A stretch of 33,689 bases of DNA from Glandiceps talaboti (Eukaryota > Hemichordata > Enteropneusta > Spengelidae): NCBI RefSeq assembly GCF_964340395.1, contig NC_135562.1, positions 16,031,296 to 16,064,984 on the forward strand, read 5' to 3'. The notes below the pieces were generated by a model. That model was not told the origin of the DNA. It ran no database searches and worked only from the letters and a program-made list of their open reading frames with translations. Every line of letters begins with the position of its first letter. Within the stretch, counting starts at the first letter, position 1. Shown here one piece after another: positions 25,170 through 33,689 of this stretch. The translations under genes and the position numbers were made by a program.

Positions 25170-25619
25170 AAACACTGGTACAATAAAGTACAGTAGGCGA
25201 ATGTTTTGTAAAAAGTTAAAAGTTATATAAAAAGGCTTTTCTCAATTTGTGGTTTCTTCCACTTCCCACTAAATTCGAACGGTGCAGTGAAAGACATATA
25301 TGTCCCTTCCAGAAGTTACTAGTAAATATTAGACGCAATCATAGGCACAGAAAGAATGAACAACAATGGGCGCCATATAGGACTTTCAACTGGAAATATT
25401 TCGGCATTCAAAAAAATGCTGAAAGGGCGATTTATGCATGATTTAAATAACGATTTAAACTTACCAGATGTATACAATCTCTGCCAAGTATTGCAAATGT
25501 CACACAATTAACTCGAAATAGTAAACAAGGTGTCAAAAATGTCGAGTCACACCTCCCCAGACAAACACTTTCCGCCTTCATTTTCGTTTTACTGCCTTCA
25601 TAAAAATTAACTTTGGACA

Positions 25620-26632
25620 ATAGTAATTCATAAATCATGTAAAAACAATTTTTGTTGCAGTGACCCTAGTCTCATCCCCAATTTGTTTTATATGTCAGTA
25701 GTGATGTTCTCAATGATGACAATTTTTTCCTTCAACTTGTTGCTTCAAATTTAATCATCACTGCAGACCGTTGAGGGCGGAAAGACATGATTTCACGTAT
25801 CTGACAGTCTATGAAAACGTGTTCAAATCATTACTAAAATCGTTATGGACTATGGTAGTGGTTAAATTTGGATTGCGCGCTGGCTTTCAATTTTCTCGGT
25901 CGAGTAATAACAACAACATTCATCACTCCCAGCTGTGCTACATTACCATTGGCGATAGTTTTCATCGAAGAGGCTAATTTATGCTTTATCATGATTATGA
26001 ATTGTGAATTTTAACTTTTGATATAAATTTACTTATAAGTATTGTTTCTATGGGTGCAGACTAATATCACGCATCTGAGATTTTTAATATAGTGAAGAAA
26101 TAACAAGACATTTGTTGATCTAAAATTGGCGGGGAAAATACATCGTACTGAAAAAGGTTAATGGACTACACAGCTGATAACACTAGTGATGTGTGTACTG
26201 CTGGCTACTTCAAGCTCGTTAAAATCTTTGGCTCGACGAACGGTATTTTTACAAAATGTCAAAGGCATGTTGAGACTCACTAAGAGGAAATGTGTGTCAA
26301 TAGAAAATATCAAGTCCGTCTATTTAGATCCGAGTCATGTCTGTTGTCAGGCTTGGAAACGGAAGCTAAAGATTGAGAATTGATCGGAAAGACAATAATA
26401 CCGATAATCCCTCGCAAAAAATGTCGAAAGGTGATAAATCTGTAGGTTTATTAGCATAACTGGAATATGTGTGCTTGTATGTGTGTGTCTATCTGTCTAC
26501 CCGTCTGTCTGTAAACGACAGAAATAAACGGATCGAGTATGTTCCTTAGGTGACTAGTGGACTACGCAAGGCACAGTAATCAGGTCAGCGGGAGGAAAAT
26601 TGGTCTAAAGTTAACTATGACATCATGCAAAA
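25620..26632. other. Unit-2-specific stretch, no gene seen
   Basis: No convincing alignment to unit 1 and no recognisable protein. The short plus-strand frames (25771-25977, 26186-26383) have no domain features. Confidence 0.4.
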
Positions 26633-26766
26633 AGCCAAGTTCGATTCGCTATGGTCTGAACTTGGGATATGTTTTAGTTTGCAAGGTGAACGTAACACGA
26701 ATCGTCGTGTTTGTTGATAAACAAAAAAACACTTGACATGGACATGCGTATCTGATAATGAATATA

Positions 26767-26847
26767 CTACAATGGCTTGGGGCAAACGTCATTGGGGTCG
26801 CAGTCTGGGTCACAGTTGCACTTTTTGTGCTCATTTGACCTCGTTAC
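26767..26847 (-). CDS. Candidate last exon of a Cys-rich secreted (possibly cystine-knot) protein
   Basis: On the minus strand, an open frame after acceptor TACACAG (or an AG 8 nt further on) reads to TAG at 26767-26769 and contains KKCNCDPDCDPNDVC. A terminal CxC-x(2-3)-C is typical of C-terminal cystine-knot (CTCK) proteins such as bursicon, norrin, VWF and glycoprotein hormones. The stop codon coincides with the right edge of the tandem duplication, so only the presumed 3' UTR (26633-26765) is also found at 14836-14985. The acceptor has a poor pyrimidine tract and the join to the previous exon is not settled, so this is a tentative exon. Confidence 0.33.
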   Translation of the reverse strand, partial: VTRSNEHKKCNCDPDCDPNDVCPKPL

Positions 26848-27248
26848 CTGTGTACAACATGTCTAAATGAATCAAAGGTAGTTTTCTAGGCATCACTAAT
26901 GATGTGTTAAACCTTGCATTTCTGTCTTGATATCGATGGAAGACTAGTACTGGTATATTACAAGGTGAAATTACAACTGCGTACGTATACGTGTGGGGTA
27001 ACAACTTCTTAAAAGGGAAGACACGTACATGGAACAACGATTGAACGCTAAAGTGTCGCATGTAAATAGCAAAGGAAAAAAAGTTTTCTTCAATTTCAAA
27101 ATATATTTATTTTAGAAAGTCAACCAAAGCAAGTGTAACATAGCCAAGGTATAATGAAAGAAATAGCAATGAAGTAAAATAACAAGGAACAAAGTCACTT
27201 CAGAAGTAATATAGGAGGTCACTGGGTGAAAATTTGGAATATATATAT

Positions 27249-27540
27249 CTAAGAAGTTATCAGACCATGGTTAATTAATATACTCGGAGTTGTAACTCGG
27301 AGTTGTCTGATGATCGCAAAATGCGTGAAACTCCGAGTTACAACCAAGAAAGAGTTCCAGTACTACCAAAACTATATATATATATATATCATAGTATCAA
27401 GCAAGATTCTCAGAAGCCTTTACACAGTGTTTCACGTTCTTGCGATCATCAGACGAAGTTTCAATTGAAATCATAACATCGTCCGATGATTGTAACTGCA
27501 TGAAACACTGTGTAATGGCTCCTAATAGTGTTTGATATTG
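27249..27540. repeat. Foldback repeat locus with a perfect 16-bp stem and inverted family members
   Basis: 27289-27304 and 27329-27344 are perfect inverted repeats around a 24-nt loop. Next come (TA)n and then two inverted copies of the family at 2303-2418, facing each other around TTTCAATTGAAA. Confidence 0.65.
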
Positions 27541-27605
27541 TGTTATTTATACCATTCTGCGTCATACATGCACTGTTTACTCCAGCATATCTACACTGAG
27601 TTCAT

Positions 27606-27641
27606 ATATATGTATACATACATATCATACATATCATACAT

Positions 27642-27690
<49 letters not shown>

Positions 27691-27754
27691 TACATACATA
27701 CATACATACATACATACATACATACATACATACATACATACATACATACATACA
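27606..27754. repeat. (TACA)n(CA)n array
   Basis: Tetranucleotide array with a CA core, within the presumed last intron of the Cys-rich candidate gene. Confidence 0.95.
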
Positions 27755-27934
27755 AGTCACGTTGCACAGTTCTATGACTGTGCTAAATCTCTATCCCAGA
27801 TCCGGTGTTTTTCTTTTCCGTTAATAATGTTAGCAGATGGTGTAAAGGATCAGCTGTCGGTGGCGGGTTTACATTGACGTGATCCTTATAAGGTCTTTGA
27901 CCGTTGATACTTCTTTCCGTGACTGTGATTTTAC

Positions 27935-28105
27935 AAACACGCCTTTGTAATACATAAGGTAAGATTAAAGTCCAATACTTTAGGTTCTGGAGAGCTCCTC
28001 ATTTCTTGTTTCTGACAGGTCTTTGCCATGGACACCCCTCTACTGTCTATGATTAAACTAAGTCTGTTGACGCCCGTGAGACAATGTCCATAGCAAGGAC
28101 TTCCA
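27935..28105 (-). CDS. Candidate penultimate exon of the same Cys-rich protein (CxGxC motif)
   Basis: After a pyrimidine-rich acceptor (CATCCATTGTTCAG) the frame reads GSPCYGHC, then about 21 residues, a single Cys (KTCQKQ), about 17 residues, and VLDFNLTLC. This is the CxGxC ... C ... VxLxC spacing of cystine-knot domains, although the usual CxCC is reduced to one Cys. Frame options: a donor TTT|GTAAAA at 27934, joining the last exon through its second AG, or an in-frame TAA at 27931-27933. No signal peptide exon was found upstream. It could also be a chance open stretch. Confidence 0.35.
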
Positions 28106-28116
28106 CTGAACAATGG

Positions 28117-28776
28117 ATGAAGGGCAAGCTTATTTTGTAGGTGTGTTTTGAATTAGTTTCACGTATTATAATATCTATATAAGATTGACAATTTAAAGAA
28201 AAAAATAAATATTAATTATGAGAACTTTAAAGTAATCATCATAAAGACAACATGTCTGAACCAATGACGTCACAGGCGACTTGGTAGATTACATGGAAGT
28301 GTGACGGTAAACAGTTACAAATCTTGACATCAGTTTAATATATGGGATTAGAGGCATCAACAAACTCAATAGATTAACATACTGTTTGATGATTAATTAA
28401 TGTTGAAAACACTATGGTATTCATTCAAAGCGAACAATGGGTTCCTCTTGTTTCTATTGTATATGGATAACGTGTACGTGTGCTATATGTTTATAATTAG
28501 ACTGTAAGACAGATACGTAGTGTAGCTCATCAACGCTCATTGGCGTTGTACCCTAACGGGGTTGGTTGATGTGTGAGAGCTCCCCATTACTGCATACTGT
28601 AAGATTACAATATGTACTGTGATCAGTTAAATAATAACCCTTTAGTATTAAGCCTTGGTATCAATGGACGTACTGGTGTGTTGTACGGAACGCAATGAAA
28701 CAGGTTAATGTACGATGACTCACAGTAATATCGCTTTACTCTCGGAAGCAAAGGTCATATAATTGCTTTATGTCCA

Positions 28777-28777
<1 letters not shown>
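28117..28777. other. No gene seen
   Basis: High-complexity sequence upstream of the Cys-rich exon. I searched the minus strand for a preceding exon with a signal peptide and found none that I can defend. Confidence 0.4.
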
Positions 28778-28778
<1 letters not shown>

Positions 28779-28843
<65 letters not shown>

Positions 28844-28916
28844 GACTGTCTGTCTCTTACTGACTGACTGACTGACTGACTGACTGACTGTCTGTCTGTC
28901 TGTCTGTCTATCTGTC
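28779..28916. repeat. (CTGT)n/(CTGA)n array
   Basis: Tetranucleotide array with a CTGA block inside. Confidence 0.95.
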
Positions 28917-29444
28917 TATGCATTTAAAATAATAATGTTTGGGTGTCCACCATCTTGTTTTCAGGAAAAACAACAATCTTTTATTTTCCCCATACAGTAT
29001 TGGCTGCCATGTTTGATTATAATTATAACATTCATTATTTTAACATTTTGACTTCTTTTCAAAAAAAATGTTTGGTGACTTTCGATAATGTTTTATCGGT
29101 CTTAACTGTGCACTAACTGTAATTTTTTGAAACTTGTATTCAGGATTCTTCAGTAATGACACGGAGGGGGAAGGGCTCGGGAAATCCGACCCAGGATGTC
29201 ATGCGTGAAGTACAACCTTCCCCAATTCCGTCACTCCGCTAAAAGTGGTATTCCTACAGTTTCCCTTCTCTAAAATATGACCTTCTTCCTGTTAATATAT
29301 TTCAAAAACTCCCGAGAGACCCACTTTCTCATATCACATCACAACTGAAAATTAAATCACTGTGAGTCTATGTGGTTTAACCACAGCGATTTGAGTGATA
29401 TGGTTTAATATTACCGTACTTAACCCTTATTCTAACCCCAACCC

Positions 29445-29590
29445 TAGACTGTCGACAGTCGCTCGCGCCTTTTTGCTTGGGCCTTCGCAATTCGGCCCTC
29501 GAAATCAGTTTGCGATTATACTAGTGTTGCGCCGGACCGGAGTTTAGATAAAACGTAGGAAAAAAGGCGCGAGCGACTGTCGACAGTCTA
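29445..29590. mobile_element. MITE-like element, 142 bp, 28-bp perfect TIRs, TA target duplication
   Basis: Element 29447-29588 begins and ends with perfect 28-bp terminal inverted repeats and is flanked by TA on both sides, the signature of Tc1/mariner-type insertion. Each TIR starts with the palindrome GACTGTCGACAGTC. There is no coding capacity, so mobilisation would need a transposase from elsewhere. Confidence 0.8.
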
Positions 29591-29699
29591 CCCCAACCCC
29601 AACTCTAACTGTTGTTGCAGCAGAGGGATATAAAACCGATCGAAGCGATGGGATCACAAAGCACAAAATAATGCGAAGTTAGACAATACAATAGGTCAA

Positions 29700-29820
29700 A
29701 GTTAAATATGACCCTTTCCTAACACCATTTTCTGAAGTATGGCTCTCCCTCGAGAACCAATTTGTAAAAGGTGAACCACCCCAGTTCCCAGCCCCCTGTA
29801 ATTAATGAAGGCTCCCTTAG
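29700..29820. repeat. Dispersed repeat shared with intron 3 of both CABIT copies
   Basis: Around TTTGTAAAA and CCCCTGTAATTA the sequence resembles 7245-7330 and 19520-19605 at roughly 70 percent by eye. It marks the readthrough of exon 3 as repeat-derived. Confidence 0.5.
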
Positions 29821-31122
29821 ATAGAATGACTTAATCGCCTCAACATTATTGAATTATCTGTGTGTAAACGTATTGGTGTATGGTGTACTCTATCCAATCA
29901 AATTGATTTAAGGTCCGCACTCGAAATCAATGTCCCAATGAATCCCGATTTGAACTTATTATTATACAACTTATATATAAAATAGACATGTAATTAACAT
30001 ATACAATGTCTAATTATTTATATTTTAGCACTTTTTAGTGGATTGTGTTGATTGTGTTATGGACAAAACTAATATATTACAGTTAGTGCTGGTTCAACTA
30101 GTCAAGTTCCTATACAGTATCGTTACCATTTACACTTTCACTCAGTTAGTTAGAAACCACGTTGGCATCCCGCCGACTATATCATATATGGTTCAACTGA
30201 TAATCGGTTGGATTTTTCTTGAATACCATAACATCAAAAGGGTAAACGAGTGTATGAAAGGAATGCATTCGGTGTTCTAAAAATGCTTACTTATAATATT
30301 ACATATTTAATTTATTAGCAAGTATGTATCATGACTTCCTATAGATCATGGTACGGGTCAAAGAGTGAACATAAAAATCTTGGCTTACATTTCAAAACTA
30401 AAACAGTCCACTGGAGGATGTTAAACTTTACAACTGTCGACATCAGAGCTTGGATGAAAAGAACAATCAGGAAAGTAAACAAATGAATTGCATGTTGGAA
30501 GTACAAAGTTTTGTATTACATTTCATCATTTGATAAGAACAGTTTTATGGCCATTTTACAGTCGTAATAGTTCACGTTCACAAACATATTTCCAGTTCCC
30601 CTGTCACTTCATGTACACACAAACTGTTCTTATCAAACCATGGTGTGTTTTACAAGTCTCTCTACTTCCAACATGCTGCGTCAGGTGGTATTAACCCAAT
30701 TCATTTGTTTACTTTCCCTGTTTGTAACATATCCCATTTGTCCACGGTCTGGCTTCGTCAGTTGTATGTAAAGACCTGGGTGGGTTACGGTCAAAAGTTG
30801 GCTAAGAAAGTGTTGACTTTCTAATCTATAAAACGTTTGCTTTAAATATGTACATATGGATAATCTAATCCGTACGGTTCTTCTTATAAGACAACGCTAA
30901 AGATAGAGCCTGGGATTCCATTGTTGGCCTTTAAATATGTTTATGGGTCGTAAGTGAAGTTCACAACTGTAAATGTATGACGTGAATGTAAAAAGGTTCA
31001 CATGCTTGTCAGGGTTTTGTGCCAAGTGTTCTTAATTGTATTCAACTGCTTATAATTATTTTCCCTGTTTGTGGCAAGTTCTGCTTGTAAACGCTTGCTT
31101 GTCACTGGTTGTATATTCCCTC
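29821..31122. other. Intergenic, no further gene seen
   Basis: Apart from the foldback element, no coding region is supported. An 80-codon plus frame at 30038 begins at GTG and has hydrophobic stretches but no recognisable features. Confidence 0.45.
30469..30720. mobile_element. Foldback element with long inverted arms
   Basis: The left arm (about 30469-30548) and right arm (about 30620-30720) are inverted copies sharing GGAAAGTAAACAAATGAATT, CATGTTGGAAGTA and TTTGATAAGAACAGTTT. The right arm has about 20 extra bases. CAGG(G)A at the ends recalls hAT-type termini, but I see no 8-bp target duplication. Confidence 0.7.
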
Positions 31123-32367
31123 TCAAGTATCGTCCACCACGTCTATATGGATATTGTCAATGCCTTTGGCATCTGTTTGCTGACCACTTCCGATGTACGT
31201 GGAGCGCGTCACCAAGCTGATACTGACGCGACGATTAAAATCCGTGTGTTTGCCCCTGTCTTTTTTCCAGCAGCAGCAGCAGCCGCATCGGCAACAACCA
31301 AACGCCTTCTTGAAACCATTTCTGTATTGTTTATTCAGCAGTCCATATAATATTGAGTTAACAGAAGCATTAACGATCGGTAACCATCTGCATATTTCTT
31401 GCCAGACGTACGAAGACTGTCTGCTCCCATCTGTAACTATGACAACGAAACTAAGAATCATTTCTACGTGGTAGGGAAATAAGCAGACGAAAAACACACC
31501 TGCCGTTACTGCTAGCATTATCACTAGTTGTTTTTCCGTACGTTGATTCGCCAAACCCGTGGTGAGAGAGCAACGCTTCGCCATCCGTCGAAGCTCTTTC
31601 GCAGTTAGTATGTCCAGTACGGCTATGGTCGTGAATAGTATGAAAAATATTGACACCGGCACGAGATAGTAGAGCACACCTTGCGCCGTTGTTCTTACAC
31701 CCGACCAACACGTACTGTACGTTCCTGGCAAGTCCGAACTTGTGGTGCTGTTAACATCGTCCTGCCAAAGCAAACAGACGGTGTACCAATCTACGTAGAA
31801 GTACAGTAGGGGGAGAGCAAATGCAAGTCCAACCACCCAGGTACCGATGATTAGTTTCAATGTCCTGGATTTCGACACCATGATATCTGCTTTGAAGGGG
31901 TGACAGATCGCTACGTAGCGCTCCACGGTAAACAACGTGATGTTGAACTCGGAAACAAGTAAGAACAAATCTAGGGCCACGTTTACGAACGAACATCCAA
32001 CGGGACCGAGAAAACTCATGTCATGAATATGTTCCTCTGCGATAGGACCGCCGATTTGTACAACTGAGTAAAATACTAGAAATAAACTATCAACTATAGC
32101 TTGGTTACACAGGTACATATTGGTTGTGGTTCTCAAAGCACGAACACGCCACACAACCAAGAGGAACAGAATGTTGAGTGTGAATCCAAAGGAACAGACG
32201 ATGAATGCGGGGATGATTCTTGTTAACAGAATATTATAACTTTCGTATAGCTGACCCTCCTCGCCAAACGCCACCAAGTAATACGTTATGTTTTCGTACA
32301 CATCGTATACACAAGTTGAGAGATCTTCTGGAGAGATCGACGAAGCTGCGGAAAACAACACATCCAT
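31123..32367 (-). CDS. Class A (rhodopsin-like) GPCR, neuropeptide-receptor type
   Basis: A single 414-codon open frame with seven hydrophobic segments: TM1 about 51-74 (GFTLN), TM2 84-106 (NQAIVD), TM3 125-150 ending VERYVAICHPFKA, TM4 170-190, TM5 230-254, TM6 280-304 (CLFPYH), TM7 326-345. C125 and C220 are placed for the TM3-ECL2 disulfide. N26 and N206 are candidate N-glycosylation sites. The E149-R150-Y151 motif and ICHPFKA resemble peptide receptors of the TRH, neuromedin-U and ghrelin branch. The ligand cannot be told from the sequence. The NPxxY motif reads NSILY (337-341). Helix 8 (NKQYRNGFKKAFG) is followed by seven cysteines in nine residues, probably palmitoylated. The ATG context is good (AAAATGG). 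No intron interrupts the frame. 5' UTR exons were not found. Confidence 0.93.
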   Translation of the reverse strand: MDVLFSAASSISPEDLSTCVYDVYENITYYLVAFGEEGQLYESYNILLTRIIPAFIVCSFGFTLNILFLLVVWRVRALRTTTNMYLCNQAIVDSLFLVFYSVVQIGGPIAEEHIHDMSFLGPVGCSFVNVALDLFLLVSEFNITLFTVERYVAICHPFKADIMVSKSRTLKLIIGTWVVGLAFALPLLYFYVDWYTVCLLWQDDVNSTTSSDLPGTYSTCWSGVRTTAQGVLYYLVPVSIFFILFTTIAVLDILTAKELRRMAKRCSLTTGLANQRTEKQLVIMLAVTAGVFFVCLFPYHVEMILSFVVIVTDGSRQSSYVWQEICRWLPIVNASVNSILYGLLNKQYRNGFKKAFGCCRCGCCCCWKKDRGKHTDFNRRVSISLVTRSTYIGSGQQTDAKGIDNIHIDVVDDT

Positions 32368-33689
32368 TTTTTTCCAACGACAACAGGTTACGTAAGTGTA
32401 CTACTCAAGTCTATCATGGATATACTATGAAGCTACAGAAGTGCAGGGTCCACACCACTCGTGAGGTGATCAGAATTTCCGCGATGTTGTAGTGTGAAGT
32501 TGTTCGAGAGAGTGCGAGTACAGAATGACGATCACAGCGTGGGTGAAGTGGGAGGGGCACAATTAACGCACTTACACGTACTTTTGCACCGTGACCGCTC
32601 GAGGATATCCTAAAAATACTCCTGGCATCATTTACACCGGATGTTCCTCTGAAGCTATGTACGTCGATACAAGATAACAGTTTACCGTTTATGTGTTATT
32701 TATTAACTTTTAGATTATGGTAACAGAATTTAACAACAATATTATTAGTTCGTCTGAGTCTTCAACAAACACTGACGTAACAGCGTACCATTTTATCTAA
32801 TTAAATATTAACAAATACAATGAAATTTGATCAACTGGGTCTTTTTCTGCTGGTCGATAACGTTGGCTATGTATGAGTAATTGCGCGTATCTTTTTATTT
32901 TCAACTTTGTTACCTGTCGAATGAAATAAATGCAATATTTGAGGGTGAATCATGGTATAATACAACATTTGGGAGTTCAACACGATATATGTCAATTCAG
33001 TGATACGGAACTTCACATGATACAAATATAGGATAGGCAGAGAATGTGACGTACAGGTAGACAATATTTAATGTACCCATAAATTAAGAACCCACTGTTG
33101 CGAGTTATTGTTGATTATTGTAAGCACCTTTATTATGTCATGTCTTCGGTAGTACGGCCTAAAAAATAGCTGATTCACCAGTTACCCGATCCGACCCCAC
33201 CTAGTTTTTCACTGCCGACCATAAATCTTTTTTAGGTATAATTCGAGAAAAAATAATAAAATCGTGAAAAGTGTGTGAATCGAAGTCTCGCAAGGAATAC
33301 TAAGAGTGGGTGTGGAAACTGACATCAACGTAAAAAGACAACACAAAACTGTTCTTTCAATCTGTAATGGCTGTATATTTGATGAAAAGAAACCAATAAC
33401 ACAGAGACCATATGGAAATCAACAGAAACCTGAACTCAACACTCACATTTATGAACAAAAAAAAATATAATAAAATAAAATAAAAAATCTACCTATCCCA
33501 CCTATTCTAAAAATTGAGCGTAATCAGAACCACGCACTCTTTTTGTTCGGCCTAACCACAGGATTTTAATATTGTTACATGAAAAGCTATTCATTCACCA
33601 AAGATCATAACACTTGGTCCTGACATGGTATGTCTAGCATTTTGTCATCATGAAATGTCGTTCATCGTTTATAATACATCAATTCATGG
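32368..33689. other. Upstream of the GPCR; no gene seen
   Basis: Presumed 5' flank of the GPCR. AT-rich, with no clear upstream exon or core promoter element. Confidence 0.45.

Noticed and set aside
30038-30280. 80-codon plus-strand frame with hydrophobic stretches
   Set aside because: Begins at GTG, no good ATG context, composition expected of AT-rich DNA.
31036-31474. Plus-strand frames opposite the GPCR
   Set aside because: Shadow frames of a well-supported receptor; poly-Gln/Ala runs come from the CAG repeat.

Overview
The window is animal genomic DNA, not bacterial: coding sequence is cut into small exons with GT/AG splice sites, it is AT-rich, and it is crowded with long simple-repeat tracts (TACA, CTGT, CTAT, GA, TA, AACC). 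The protein types (a cytosolic-type sulfotransferase exon, two CABIT-domain signalling proteins, a neuropeptide-receptor-like GPCR) fit a bilaterian, most likely a marine invertebrate. I cannot name the phylum from the sequence. Every gene I can support lies on the minus strand.

Layout from left to right: (1) 1-1400, a TACA array and one start exon of a sulfotransferase gene whose other exons lie off the left edge. (2) 1401-26765, a tandem segmental duplication. Unit 1 is about 1401-14990 and unit 2 about 14985-26765. Each unit carries one gene with a double CABIT domain like THEMIS and a C-terminal SAM exon like GAREM. Copy 2 (17464-23282) can be spliced into an intact 760-codon reading frame of five exons joined by phase-1 introns. 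Copy 1 (5223-11250) keeps exons 1-4, but its SAM exon has two 1-nt indels and a premature stop. A further half-copy of that SAM exon lies at 2922-3067. (3) 26767-28105, two candidate exons of a Cys-rich, possibly cystine-knot, secreted protein; the duplication breakpoint falls at its stop codon. (4) 28100-31100, intergenic DNA with a TA-flanked MITE-like element and a larger foldback element. (5) 31123-32367, an apparently single-exon class A GPCR.

The duplication appears to have copied nearly everything between the sulfotransferase start and the stop of the Cys-rich gene. After duplication the units diverged through microsatellite change, a LINE-like insertion in unit 1, a 54-bp triplication in unit 1, and decay of the copy-1 SAM exon. 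A 100-N assembly gap at 2590-2689 has the same sequence on both sides and is probably an unmerged overlap. I see no operon-like or defence-type system. The most unusual content is the double-CABIT plus SAM gene pair, the unequal fate of its SAM exon, the possible cystine-knot gene, and a foldback repeat family carrying a hammerhead-like core motif.
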